Assembly: GCA_964036155.1 (NCBI GenBank)
Contig: OZ038423.1
Coordinates: 74,229,249-74,293,248, forward strand
Source: Diploscapter coronatus
Lineage: Eukaryota > Nematoda > Chromadorea > Rhabditida > Rhabditidae
Direction of reading: 5' to 3'
Length of the DNA: 64,000 nucleotides
Shown: in pieces, positions 11,640-24,062 of the stretch
Numbering within the stretch: position 1 is the stretch's first letter
Layout: every line of letters begins with the position of its first letter
Position numbers and translations under genes: made by a program
The notes under the pieces: model-generated
The model's input: only the letters and a program-made list of their open reading frames with translations
What the model was told of the DNA's origin: nothing
The model's database searches: none

Positions 11640-11770
11640 AAGCTGCATCGGGTCACCATTGCTGGTAACCCAAGCGGTCATTAAGCACCGAAGTGCAACT
11701 TCCCGCTCGCAGCCTCTCCAAAATTCTCATCGCGTTTTGAAGCGCACCCCATTTTACTGGGGATTGTGAG
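11640..11770 (-). ncRNA. Candidate structured RNA with Sm-like site
   Basis: GC-rich island in AT-rich DNA. On the minus strand an Sm-like AATTTTGGAG (11725-11716) is preceded by the hairpin CCCCAGTAAAATGGGG. It is followed by a possible three-way junction: AGGCTGC/GCAGCTT closing stem, AGCGG/CCGCT with a TTGCACTTCGGTGC tip, and GGGT.ACC/GGT.ACCC. The 12-nt TTGCACTTCGGT is identical to loop II of the U1 gene 1 kb away. It does not match U1, U2, U4, U5 or U6 as a whole. Identity and expression unknown. Confidence 0.35.
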
Positions 11771-12256
11771 GTACCAACTACAGAAACGATTCTGCATAGT
11801 ATGGTCCTGTCTCTCCGTTCAAAATGCAACCCCCTTTCCCCACTTGGTGAGGCATGCCGACCCATTTCCTTCTCGCTATTCTAAACAACGAGTGAGAGAA
11901 TAGATAAGGGAAAACAGGCACAAATGAAATAATAGGCGATGAAATGGAAAGGAGAGACGAAGATTGAATGGACATTTTCACAAGTCTATTTTTCAGAAGA
12001 AATAATATTTCAGTAAAATAGATATAATTTTAAAAAAAATTGATGAAACCGAAAGAAAATACGATAAAATTTGTTTGCCAAGTTTAGATGAAAGAGAAAC
12101 ATGATGTGTGTTAATTTCAAAATATTATATTGTGTTGAATAGAACAGATAAATAAGGGTGAAATGTTTATTTCATTCTAATTTAAATCTAACAACTAGGT
12201 TAAGAAGAGGATGTCATTCCACGACCCGATCGCAGACTGGTTCAGGGATTCAGAGA
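11771..12256. other. Spacer with no recognised gene
   Basis: No exon, repeat or RNA feature could be supported here. Confidence 0.5.
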
Positions 12257-12925
12257 TCAGTAATAACCGTAAGAGTCCTTATGGTCGTGTCCGTACGACT
12301 CATATCCGTAATAGGGCTTGCTGTAAGACATATTTTGAATGGTAATATTTTTAAAATTCATTGATCGTATTTTGATGAAAGTTCAGTCAAGGATCAAATC
12401 GACTATGGGCTTACCTGTAGTAATCTTTGTAGTAGCTCTTCTTGTAATAGTACTTAGGTTTGTAGTAGTATTTCTTGTAATAGGACTTCTGAAATAAATA
12501 GTTGATCTTGGTTAATTTAGCCCTGAAGGAAAAATTGTAAATAAAATTAGTTGGTTTCGGAAAAGTAATAGGTCGAGAAGTAATGAAATTACATCTTTTT
12601 TCCTATTCTTTCAAATGATAGTTTACTATTCAATGCTTGTTATAAAAGTTGCTATAGATTTGCTGAATTCTCAACACTCTTCAATACTCAATATCAACTA
12701 CAAAGCAATTCTAGCAAGTATCAAATTTTAAAGGTATCATCATCCATTCCCACCTTATAGTAGTATTTTTTCGGCTTATAGTAGTCCTTCTGCAATTAAA
12801 TGGTTATTTAATCGATCTAAAATCGAATTAAGACTTACATAGTAGTATCCTCCAGCTTCGACGCAGAGAGCGAGCATAGCCACGAGGCAGGCGATGAGAA
12901 TGATCGAATTGAATATTTTGGCCAT
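12257..12925 (-). CDS. Secreted Tyr/Lys-repeat peptide
   Basis: Four in-phase exons: 12925-12839, 12789-12754, 12488-12415, 12320-12257, giving about 86 aa. Residues 1-24 are a signal peptide (MAKIFNSIILIACLVAMLAL...). The mature part is almost only Tyr and Lys in YYYK, KSYYKK and KPK units, then a YGYESYGHDHKDSYGYY tail. It resembles the general class of nematode Gly/Tyr-rich secreted peptides (antimicrobial NLP/CNC type, or cuticle and adhesive peptides) but with Lys in place of Gly, so the charge is strongly positive. No dibasic-flanked neuropeptide pattern is obvious. Role inferred only: cuticle cross-linking or defence. Confidence 0.72.
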
Positions 12926-14419
12926 TTTGGGGAGTTTGGAGGAAAGACTTCGAGGACTGGAACTCGAAGAGTTGCTTGGTTTGACTGAGGAGTGACCGTG
13001 CTTTTATACTGGGAGTTCCTTGAATTCGATTCAGGAATTGACATGCTGAGTTTGCAAATTCTAAATTAATGCACAACTATGAATTTTTAACCGAACCGTT
13101 CCAAAAATATCATCGATCCAGAAAATTGAGTTGCATTTTCCAGGAAGTTCCAGGAAATGGAATGGAGTTTACGAAATATACGAAGTAGACGTAGAAAGGC
13201 AACAATACGTCGACAGTGTAAGTGCTTTGCTTGGCATGCTTCTCGAGGTCAAACACATTGGGCAATGACTAAAGTGCTACCTGTTTAATGCTTAATACTT
13301 AATGCGTAATGCAATCGAATACATTTTACATTCGATAAGTTTCGTATGAAATTAATTGCTTCCTCCCAATAAAACCTACAAACCTCTAGTTATTTCTGGA
13401 ATAAATTAGTGGACATTTCCAATTTTTTCTTCAAATTTTGAATTGTTGCCATTTTTTATATTTCTGACTCTTCAATGTTCAGTTTTTGTAAGGAAGCTGG
13501 AAACAGTAGTATCCTATTGGATACTCGAATCTTGTCTCATAAATGATAGATTTGTAGATTGTTCAGGGTTTCCTTTGTTGATTAGTGACATTCAACCTAA
13601 AGATTTTGAAGAAATGCCTTCTTTGTGAAACCTCTTCGTCCAAATTAAAAATGTCTGAAGAATTGTGTTGGATTCGCCGTATTTTTCGTGTCATTCTTTT
13701 CATTTATCAAAATTAAAATTGACTGTAGTATATTATTCTAGTAAAATGAGATTATTCGAAAATCAAGGACCCTCCAAAAATCTCCATATCAAACTCTGAA
13801 ACTATGATATCGATTGCCTATCATGTGTTTCAGCATTTTTCATTTAAAAAATACGCACAAATGTGCACATCAAAGTTAACAAATTTTCCTCATATTCAAA
13901 ATTTGTGAAAAAATTCTATTACGAGGAGAATTAGAACAGTCCACTATGAGCCGAAGTTGAATAGTGAAATTCACCCACTGAACTATTTTCAGAGGTCTAA
14001 GGAGCATTCTGCTCTGGTAAATACCACCAATCATGCTGGTATAAAATTATCCCATGATTATCTATTCCGAAAATCCATTTGGCGTCTTTAAATTTAGCTT
14101 TGAGATAAAAAATATTTAGTAAAGGTAATTAAATTCTAGCAGCCAGCCGAAGGCTGGAACTAGAACTTCATAGCTTTTTGTTGAGGATGAAGTTCCTGAT
14201 AGTCATCGAATTTGATATCTAACATAATATCATTTTGTTTAAAATAGAGATGTATCTACTTATGAATAATTTTATTTAATGACGATACTGAGAAGTGTCA
14301 TGTCATGCTTGTGTTTTATTTTGTAGGTCATATCAATTTTTTTAAATCTGATTTTTTAACCGAACCTCGAGATAATTGTAATAAATAAACAAGCTTTATT
14401 CAATTCTTCCATATCAAAA
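12926..14419. other. Spacer with no recognised gene
   Basis: AT-rich. Lies between two minus-strand genes. No coding exon or structured RNA could be supported. Confidence 0.5.
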
Positions 14420-17400
14420 TCACACATAAGCTTTGTTGGTTACCGCGACGAGGAATAGTCTCCAAAACAAGACGAAAAATTCGATAAATGTGATGACTTG
14501 AATGCCTAACAGGATGCCTAGCAGTCCGCCCAAATAAGAAACAAATCGATTGAAAGTCATCGCTTCAATCTCCGAATAAATGTAGTAGTCGACTTTCGGT
14601 AAGCGAATTTCCACCGTCACCTTTTCGTCGTACTCTTCTTTACAAGCAGCGACGTTGTCCGAGTCAGCGCATTTCAACGTCTAAATATTGTTTCGGTCAA
14701 GTGTCAAATTAAGTGAAGCTCGTTCGTCGAAAAATAGTGAGAAAAGGTGAGGGACGTAAAGGAAATTCGTACCTGCTCTCTTTTCATTATCTCCCACTAA
14801 CTCTCGTTTCTCTGCACTCTAGCTTCCTTCTATGCGCATAGTCGTGACGCGCATTTTTGCAAGATGCTCTTTAACATACACGAACTGTCACTTAGTTTGA
14901 CCGATATAATAGAACCATGTTTGAAAACTCGTGTTTAAAATATTAGTGGAATTATTACTTCCAAATGAATGTGATTATTTAATAAGTTGCAGAGAATATT
15001 GTGCAAAACCTACACTATCCACGAATTTCGTCCTTGTCCAGGTTGAGAGATACTGCTGGTTGTAGCATCTGAATCAGACGCTTTTCTAATTTGTTCAAAT
15101 CAGACTTTCAGCTAAAGTGAAACATTTTCAAGGAAAGAAAATTTCTATAAGCTTATACATTGAGAAGGGCCTTAATAGTGCTCTAACGCAGCATGTTAGC
15201 TTAATTGGGTCCACAAGCAAGGTTTGGCTTAAGCTACTTCCAAGTTTGGTTGAAATCCCTTACGGTAGCGGACAGTAACAGTCGGTCCAAGTGGATGGAT
15301 CTCCCGCGGATTTTATGGCCTCCTCGACGCAGGCACGTTTCTCCAATTCGCAGGCCAAGCTGATGTTGCTGTCCGCTGGAGCTGGCCACGGGTAACGGGG
15401 ATCGTAGCATTGGCCTGTAAAATTGTAGGTCAAAAGCCATCAGACGAAGGTGAATATGGCAAAAATAATTAGAGGGATAGCATGATACAATTATTGTGCA
15501 GTTTGAAAGGAAAACGTTTTCTTCTTTTTGGCGTTTATTGAAATTACACTTACAACTCTCGTTGATCATGTTCTGGTAGCAACTGCGAAGGCAGGCCTAA
15601 ATAATTTCCAATCTAGACGTCGAAAACTTCGAAACTAACCTCTGTAGTATAACCAAATGTTTTATCGTAGTAGAAGTAGTCGACCTTATTTGGGTCGGAA
15701 ATGCATTCGCCGTACTTTCCGCCTAAAATAGGCTTGTTTTGTTTGGCTATTAAATTCAACATTTCCACACCCATCCTAGTGTACTGCACATCTCTGATGT
15801 CAAGGACGAATTCACCTCTAGGTTCGGCGTTGTACCGGACTGACTCCACGATGACGAAATCGTGTCTGAATAAGGCCACCAGTACCATTAAATGTGTATA
15901 GGCATAAAATACTCACTTGTTGTGAACATAAACAGAAATCCCAGCAGTATCAGTCCACGGCATGTATTCTTCGTAGTTGATCTTGAGCTTGGCCCGAAGA
16001 CCTTGATTTCTGCCGATGTCTCGATAGTCGAACGTCTTGTTCGGAACGAAGAAGAGATGGTTGAGCGTGAAGCAGTTGCCCAGCACTAAAATTTTGGTTT
16101 GAGCTTGATGTTGGAAAATTCGCATCACTCATACGTAGTTGAGATGGATTCCTGGACGGTAAATTTTCTATATAATACGGGCACGATTTTCCAATACCCG
16201 TGGGCGCCCTTATTTTGAAGGTAAAACTCACCGACATCGTTCCACATACTGGTGTACTCCTCCTTTATGATCTCCTTGTCTTCATAGGCGACCCAGTCGA
16301 ACATGTCATCGTGGTCCCATGAGAATGGCAGTCGTTCGAAGTACCCCTTGAGGCCGATGATGAACGACACCATGTCCTTGATCAGAGTCGGGTTTTTCAG
16401 CAAATCTTCCAGCAATGGCACCATGTCGAGTCGGACTGGAATTAATCGTGGGAAATATTAGAACTACCATCAGCCATTTGTTAAGGAGGTTTAGATAGAG
16501 CTAAAGCAAGTATATTAGCGCTAAATTTGGTAGAATATGAATCGTAAAATTGTGAATGTTTGTGTTTGTGTGAACATATTGGGAGGCATCAAGTGATGAA
16601 CCTACCTTTCCCAAAGATATTCAACAACACTTGTTGAATGATCTTGTTCATTTCGCAGTGTTCGCCAACCTAAAATATGGTAATAAAATTGGTATTGGAA
16701 TACTTAAGGTTGAATGGAGCAGAATTTTGAGTCCAGATTTGGGCTGTATATTGAAATTCTCCTCATTCTGACATAAATCTAACTTACCCACTGATCACTG
16801 CAGTTACATCTGAACGAATTTATCCCATCGATGCATTCGGCGGCACTGTCCTTCACCACGCAAATATTGTCGTATCTAGTTTTCACCAATTTTAAATCTC
16901 ACAAATTTCACTAAAAATACGTCTGTTCTCCTCTCTTCTCTTCTACACAGTCATTCGGGTTGATCTCGCAATTTTTACCTGAAACTTGATAGTTTATACC
17001 GAACTAGGTAAGTTTCCATCGAGAAGAAAATAAAAAAGAGGCCTGGAATAAGATTTCAACAAAGATTTTGGCTTAAGAAGGCCTATAACGAGGTACAGGA
17101 TTAAGCTCAGCAATATCTGTTTTCGACAAATTTCATAAATTCTTCTTAACTTCCGTTCCAACCACGCAACTACAGTTGTACCCCATGAACATATCATTGC
17201 AAGTACCGCCGTTCACGCAAGGATCTTAAATTAAAAGAAAAAATGATTTTACGATAAATGTTTTGACATACTATCGGCGCATTCGTTAGTGTCGTCGTCG
17301 CAGGTTGGTCCAGTGAAACCTGAGTTAAATAAAAAATTATCTTAACTGTCTTGAACACATTCTGTTTGGATAAAAATAATACACTCTAATAAGCTAAGAA

Positions 17401-20400
17401 AAATGACACGATATTTCTGTCGCCAACCTGGGTCACATACACAAGAGTAGTCCATTGGATTGATGCTGAAACAAGGTTCTTAAAGATTTCTGACTAAAAT
17501 AATGAGAAATAACGCCACAATTATCAATTCTAAAGTTACACTTGATCCTAGATGATTTTGAAACCAAAATAGTACAATTTGGAATTACCTAGTCGGATTC
17601 GAATTGCAAGTCCCGTTAATGCCGCAAGGATGATCGTACACGCAGCGATCAACAGCTTCGCAGAACTGCCCCGTGTAATACCTGAGAAGGACTTATTAAA
17701 ATTATGAGTTATGTTTTACTCGATAAACTTTTATTACGTTTCATATAGTTTCAAATGATACGGTGTCTTAAATGTTCGAGTATTCCATGCATATGAGACT
17801 TTATTCTTAAAATAATCTTTATCATTAGAATTTTTGGAATGACGATAAAATGATGTCATATTTAAAAAAAAAAAAAAAATCAAATGATAGTAGGGTTTTC
17901 GAATTTCAATTGCCGAGTCAGGGAACATCTACGATAAACATTCTCACGTCAAGCAAATGCATCCCGGAGTGCCATCATCCTTTTCGTAGCAAGTGCCCAT
18001 GTTTTCACAGGTCGTGTGCGTACATTGTTTTTCGTGTTCGCAATTTTTTCCGCGATAGCCCTGAATTAAATAGAAACTCTTATCTAATATCGATTATTCT
18101 TGCCTCCAAACATTCACATTTATAGTTGAACGTATTCGGATCCGCAACGCAGGTGCCGTTATTCAGACAAGGCTCTGCCAGGCAGGGGTCGTCGACGGCT
18201 AAAAATCAATAGTCGCGAATGTTTTGTTTAAGCTACTGACTTCTTGGTATGGTATGCTACACAGTTCACATTGCATACATTGAAACTTCATACACTTTTC
18301 GATGAAGTAGTGCTGTTAAAGGTGTTAAATAATAAATTTATGGTATGCTTTTTAGTGAATTTTCCAAGAAGTCCTGAATTTAAACCAACGTGTTTCGCAG
18401 TCATTGCCCGTATACTTCGGATGGCAGCGGCACAAATAAGCTCCCTCATCGTCGATGCAAATGCCCTGGCCAGTCCCCTGACTACAGGGGCTCGTCCCGT
18501 TCGTGTTAGCGCACTGGTCGGGGTCCCAGACTGGGTTCAAAATTCTTTTTTTAAAACACACATTATTTTGATAGTTATATGTAAAATTTTCGGAAAATGC
18601 TTCAAAGAAGTTTATGAAATAGCATGGTTTTCGCAATATACTTTCCCAACGGAATTAGCAAGTTATATACGGACAATTAATGAAAGTAAAAACTATACTG
18701 TAATTAGTATTCTTGTACATCCAGACTCGTCTGTCACCTTCACCGCAAATTTTACTATTGTCTCCAGAGCACTTCTGGAAAAAATCGACTTATTGAAGTT
18801 GATTGATCAACTTTATACAGCCTCGAGTCTATTGAAGCTACGTACAGGGTGTTCATTCATAACTTTGACATTTATTTTTGAGCAACTTTCTTTTTAGAAA
18901 ATATTTTTATAAGAAAGGTTATTCAAAGAACAAATGGAAAAGTGCGAATGAACACCCTGTATGTAACTTCAATCAATTTGAAGCTAACTAAACTTCTTTG
19001 AGGTCAACTAGTTCCAAGCTTTATGAAGTTCGAAGTTATTTGATATCAATTTATACCTCTGTACACTTCTGATCATTCTTTGGGTCGCCACCGATCTTAG
19101 GTAAAGTGAACGTGTCATTGCAAAGATAGCAATTTTGTCCGGAAATTGCTGAAATGAAACAAATTTTGATTCCGATGAAAACACGACATCGATAATAATA
19201 GCGAACTAATATCATAGGATTTCTAACTTGACTACTTTATAGTCAATGACATTACTGTCAATCATGGATACCGTAGATATCAGCAATTATTCCAGATTTA
19301 ATTTTAGCCTACCGAATCGATTATAAAACGGGTCCATGATGGTCATTTGCTGTTGCTTGCAGTAGTCCATCGTATTCATGGGCGAGGTGATCTTCTTGCA
19401 GTTCGAATCGAGTACATTTCCATTGTAATTGTAACAACCGAGATTTTCTTCGTTCGTGCTCACTAAATTTTATGACTTCAGTATTTTTTTTATTGGCTCC
19501 AAATTATTCGATCTTCAGATACTTTTACTCATTATGATGGTTTGGCTTTATCTAAACTTAATTCCAGGGCTGCCAACAAGTAAGGTACTGAGTTTTTTTT
19601 TATTAATTATTGAAAATACAGGTAAAAGGTACGAAAATTTCGAATTCAATACAGGTACGACTTTTGTACCTGTTGGCAGCCCTGCCTAATTTAATGATAG
19701 TTCTTTACCATACCCCAAATCGCGTAAGTTTTCGTGCAGTCCGAGCCTTGGTAACCTAAATTCAAGTTGTATATTCAAAATATTCTGCTTTTTCTTACCA
19801 CTTGGACAGTTGCATTTCCAAGTTGAATCACCCAATTCCTGCGTACACGTTCCGGCACAGGTGTTGTTTTTGCAGTAGTTGTAAACTGGAAGTGTTCAAA
19901 CTTGAGAACTATTCATAATGTAATATGAGAAGTAAGAAAAAGGCTAGATATGAGAATTTTACTACTTTCTCACAATGTCACAACAACAGGGTTAATAAAA
20001 AATTCGTTAACTATCTACATTGGCACTGGTCCCCCGAGTAATCTGGCGCGCAACTACACTGATAGGTTGCTCCAAAAGTAGTGCAAGTACCGCCTAAATT
20101 AAATTATTTAGAGATCAACATGCTTCCAAATATTGTTTGTGGCTGTTTAATATAATTGATTTTATTGATCGTACGCGATAGCCAATAAACGTTACTCACA
20201 ATTCAAACAAGGAGCTTCTGCACAAGGATCGTCCATGTTCATATTACAATCCGGCCCCGTCCAACCGGCTTTGCACCTATTATTTCAAAGTACTTATAAT
20301 AGTTTCTTGGTTTGCATAATTACGTGCAATTATAGGTCCCAAATCCATCTACACATTCCATATGATCCATCCCCTTCGAAATACCACATGGGTCCGAGAG

Positions 20401-21497
20401 ACACAATTCGGGCTCTAAAATGGACTTTTAATGAAAAGTTTCCGAATTTTCGAGGAATTATATAGATATAATGGTGAAGATATTCTAAAATTCGTTGTCC
20501 CATATTTGGCTTGACTTTGTAGTAAATATTAAAGAAAAATAGATAAATAATGCTTTTATGATGTTTCAGAGTTATCTAGAAGAAATGAAGATATTCAGCA
20601 ATAAATGAGCATGTGCATGCAACTATTTTCTTTTATAGAGAACATTCAATGAAATTGAAAATATATTTTATGATATGCTTTACAATTTTCAGCGATAAGT
20701 GGATAAGTTTTAAGATCAAAGTACTTTTTTTTTTAGGAATATCACAAATTTTTCACATTAAAACTTAAACCATACTATCTGAGCAAGTATAAGTGCCATT
20801 CCTAATTCCTGTAACGCACACGCAATCAGTATGCGCGCAGTCCCACACTACGGCTAATTTCTAAATAAATTCTTGAAATTAAAGAAAAGATAATAATTTT
20901 ATGCCGGTGAAGTGATAGACTTCTTCTTAGGATTCGTACATAGTCCGTAATTGTAACAGCCTGAATTTAAAAATAATCATTAATATTCAATATTTAGCAT
21001 ATTTCGATCATTCTTGATCGATACAGGTCGATAGAACTATATGTCCTTCTTTATCGACTATTTGGAAATTGCGAGACATAGGTAAAATAGGGTAGGAGAT
21101 AATAGGGTAAAACGTCTTTTTCTACATTATTTCTTCATGTCCCATGTCTCGTGGTCTCGCGGATTCCAAGTTGCACCCTTATCGGTACGATTTTTACCGA
21201 CACTAGACTTTTTATTAATTTTTATCTACCGTGTGGGGGTCGAGTAGGATTCGGTTCAACTGCCGAAGGTGGTACGAGTGTGATGGGCGGAAGTGGTAAT
21301 AGACCTTCTACCGGTACAATCGAATAAATTAAAATGTACACCGCCAAAAATCCGATAAAATTAATTAATGAGATACCGTACTTGCCCCGTACCAACATAG
21401 CTTCCGCTATGCGCGAAATCCGAGGATTTCCGAACAAATTCCAGCCTGTTTTATGATATTTTGCCTGGGAACTTTTTCGTCTTTTGAAATGGCTCAT
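14420..21497 (-). CDS. DEG/ENaC channel with extracellular EGF-like modules (EGAS-like)
   Basis: Over 20 exons. The first (21497 down to about 21232) has a cytoplasmic N-terminus and TM1 (YGISLINFIGFLAVYILIYSIV). The extracellular part is long and Cys-rich, with repeated EGF-like pieces, e.g. NGGTCNDMFMGYNCSC (about 17200), NNGTCVADPNTFNYKCEC (about 18120) and GGTCTTFGATYQCSC (about 20060). It ends in the DEG/ENaC core: GNCFTLN (about 16070), the AGISVYVHN region, SCYQNMINESC and the last exon 14680-14420. That exon has YSEIEAM, then the pre-TM2/TM2 segment FVSYLGGLLGILLGIQVITFIEFFVLF. EGF plus acid-sensing-type channel is the layout of C. elegans EGAS proteins; a sodium-permeable membrane channel is inferred. 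The N-terminal His-Gly gating motif and the G-x-S filter are not seen in standard form. Introns hold MITEs at 18845-18959 and 19565-19684. Exact boundaries of some small EGF exons are uncertain. Confidence 0.85.
18845..18959. mobile_element. TA-flanked MITE in a DEG/ENaC intron
   Basis: CAGGGTGTTCATTC at the left and GAATGAACACCCTG at the right are perfect inverted repeats, flanked by TA on both sides. That is the Tc1/mariner insertion footprint. Non-coding, 115 bp. Confidence 0.75.
19565..19684. mobile_element. hAT-like MITE in a DEG/ENaC intron
   Basis: CAGGGCTGCCAACA...AGTAAGGTAC at the left and GTACCTGTTGGCAGCCCTG at the right are inverted. Flanks CTTAATTC and CCTAATTT agree at 6 of 8 positions. 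It shares the CAGGGCTG terminus with the element at 1450. Confidence 0.7.
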
Positions 21498-22077
21498 TAA
21501 AAATCCAGGCAAACAATAGCCAGGGCGTTTTAGGGGTTAAGTTGTGCGATAATTTGCAACTAAATGTTCAAATGGGTCGTGAATTTTTCATCTTAGGCGA
21601 AAATCCGTCCTTTGTTCAATTTTGACATCGACGTATTTTGCAATTTTTGAACAACATGCCAAATGTCTTAGGATGTCTCAAAGTGTTGATGTTTCAACAT
21701 TCAGGAAGATTTTTAGGCTAAAATGTCGGAAATACGGTGTTTCTTGATTTCTCTTTTCAGTGATTTTCGAGCAAATTTCTATGGAAACATGATGGAAAAA
21801 CTTTCCGGACTCGGATCCAAGTTCAACTTACAACCCTTTTAAATGAACTTACAAAATAGCTTACAAGGATTGTAAATTGAACTCGAACTGAACTTCCAGA
21901 CAGTTTGTACAACCCTGATTAAAAGGAATATTTATTTTAGTTACAATTAGCCCTCGTTACTTTTGGATGTCTTCGAGAGTTGTCTGTATCGTGTGCATTG
22001 AAATTAAATTATTACTTCACATTTTATTGAATAAAATTTCTACATAAAATGTGAGATTATTATAATCAAGCTTTATT
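21498..22077. other. Spacer with no recognised gene
   Basis: Upstream of the DEG/ENaC start. The words CCGGACTCGGATCC...AACTTACAACCC at 21810-21835 and 21890-21920 (GAACTTCCAGACAGTTTGTACAACCCTG) hint at a decayed element. No gene. Confidence 0.45.
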
Positions 22078-22346
22078 TTATGTTAATTCTCCGACTTCAC
22101 GCCATTCATTCGTTTGTGGATCGTATTTCTCGATTGAATTACAAAAAAACCTAAAAGAAAAATTTCGAAATCTAAGTTAACAAATATTTGGTATAAAGAT
22201 ATGCAGAATCCCAGCTCACCCTCCGATTGCATACAATTTCCTGTTAACGACAATGGACGAATGACGCCTTCTTACATAATTCATATTTGCGATTTTAGAA
22301 ATTTTGCTGCCAATTGAAGCTGAAGGGTCGAAACAGACAGGATTTT
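22078..22346 (-). pseudogene. Kelch-repeat fragment
   Basis: Two exons (about 22346-22220 and 22150-22078) spell CFDPSASIGSKISKIANMNY, RRRHSSIVVNRKLYAIGG and, across an in-phase intron, NSIEKYDPQTNEWREVGELT before a stop. The pattern R..HS..V....LYAIGG....E.YDP.T..W is the kelch beta-propeller blade. Only about one and a half blades exist. Upstream of 22346 I find no further blade, no BTB/BACK domain and no start. Most likely the stranded 3' end of a lost kelch gene; an unseen distant 5' portion is possible. Confidence 0.6.
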
Positions 22347-23122
22347 AATACTTCATTACTAAATATATAATGATACATTATTTATCGTGCAAAATTAACG
22401 ACTTCAATGTTCCCCCAGTTATGTAAATTCTTCCATTTAACGGTGCAGATGCAAATACTCTTCACTTTCTTGCCCATTTTTGGTGAGCAAGTCAACTCAA
22501 ACACGCTGATAGCCAATATAATAGTCAAGAGTGTAAAGCGTGCACCTGCTCCCGCAATTAAGTCACGAAGTTTCCCTTACATCCCTTTTGTTTTTGCAGG
22601 GGAAAATGATATTTCATCACCCAATTTTAATGTGCTAATTTCCACTTGTTAATTTTTATAATTCTTAATTATGAAAATAAACTTTATGATCAAATTACGA
22701 GCACAAAGTGCAAGCTTTGCACTTTTCAACACGATATTCGTGATCATCGTATGCGAATTGACTTACCTACTAAAAATGGGCAAGATCTGAGAGTAACACA
22801 GGTTCGTTCTCTTGTAAGACTACTTTTTACTCCAACTTTTCCCCTACTACTCCTAACCGTTTTCCATTATTTCTATTCAACAAACCAGAAAAAATCGGTT
22901 AAAGAAAACGTTGGAGAATTTTCACCAATTTTTTGGAATGCTAGTTTTTCTTTTTGGCAGTTCTATCTATGTCGATGAATAATTTTTATTTTACGACGAA
23001 TAAGTTAGCCAACTGTATGATAATATGGCAAATTTTATGGTCGATAAAATTGATTCATATTTCAAAAATGAAATATTCTCATAGGATAAATAGATAGAAA
23101 AATGACTTAAATTAAAACGGTT
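22347..23122. other. Spacer with no recognised gene
   Basis: Open frames occur but show no family signature. Nothing supported. Confidence 0.4.
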
Positions 23123-23699
23123 TTAATTCTGATCAAATGGACGAATGGGCCCAGGGCTTGTTACGTATCTAGGAACGCATGCATCAGTCACACATGTCTG
23201 CCACGGTTTACAGCAAATGTTAGCTGCATATCCACAAATCTCTTCTCCAGGTCCACACGTCGTTCGTTGCTGAACTATCGCATAGTTTTGATAAAAATAA
23301 ATGGCAACCACGAAAGTGTGAAGCATTTCGCATTCGAAACGTACCTTTTCCCACACCATTTCTTATCCAAATCTCGTCCATACTAACGAAATAGTGCGAG
23401 AAAATAAACGTTTCGAACTTTCGTAATTATTAATATTAATGAAATCAAAAATATTGTCAAGTTTAGAATTTTATAGGAAGTTATCCGTTTTTAAAAAAAT
23501 AATATTCTTATCTGAAACATCTTAAATCTTTCTAACAGAACAAGTATGAAAAGGAAACAAATTATGGATATTCCAATAATTAATGCAGTGAAAACTCGAA
23601 AAAAGCTGGGCACTATTTAATATTTAATTAAAATCTATGACTTACCGCATTAATGACGAGAACAATCAATAATAGAAGAACAACAATCTTCCCAAGCAT
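23123..23699 (-). CDS. Secreted six-cysteine peptide
   Basis: Two exons (23699-23646 and 23269-23123) give a 66-aa product. Residues 1-18 form a signal peptide (MLGKIVVLLLLIVLVINA) that ends exactly at the intron. The mature 48 residues have cysteines spaced C-x6-C-x6-CC-x5-C-x4-C, compatible with a small disulfide-rich (knottin-like) fold. The C-terminal tail is rich in Pro. One exon encodes the secretion signal and the other the mature peptide, common in nematode secreted peptides. No family is recognised; defence, signalling or cuticle roles are all possible. Confidence 0.72.
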
Positions 23700-24062
23700 T
23701 TTGAGTGAATGATAATGAATTAGTGAACGAGCGAGTGAATGCTGTCGATAATGATGACTTTATGGCAGTTTGGCAGTTCAAACCATTTCCGTCCTTTTTA
23801 TACGTATTGTGCTGTGCAAAACGTGACGTGTGTGCTTATTTAGTCTCAACCGATTCACACATTTCTCGTTTTTTCTGTTGACCCAAATCATACGATTCGT
23901 TATTATTCACTAAAACAACAACAGACACGTAAGAGTTCAGCGAGCTCTGCAACTTGCAAAACATTAAATTTATCTGAAAATAGCAATAACTCCACATGAA
24001 AGCCACAATATCCAAAATGGTCAAACTGATCATGACAATATATAATAAAAATATATTATATA
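23700..24062. other. Upstream region of the six-cysteine peptide
   Basis: 23701-23790 includes repeated GAGTGAATGA-like words just upstream of the ATG. No coding feature. Confidence 0.4.

Noticed and set aside
11640..11770. 5S rRNA, U2 or U4 identity for the GC-rich island
   Set aside because: Compared by eye with the conserved cores of these RNAs; order and motifs do not match, so only a generic structured RNA candidate is reported.
18244..18897. 217-codon open frame on the plus strand
   Set aside because: It runs antisense through EGF-encoding exons of the DEG/ENaC gene and into a MITE. The minus strand shows the real protein.
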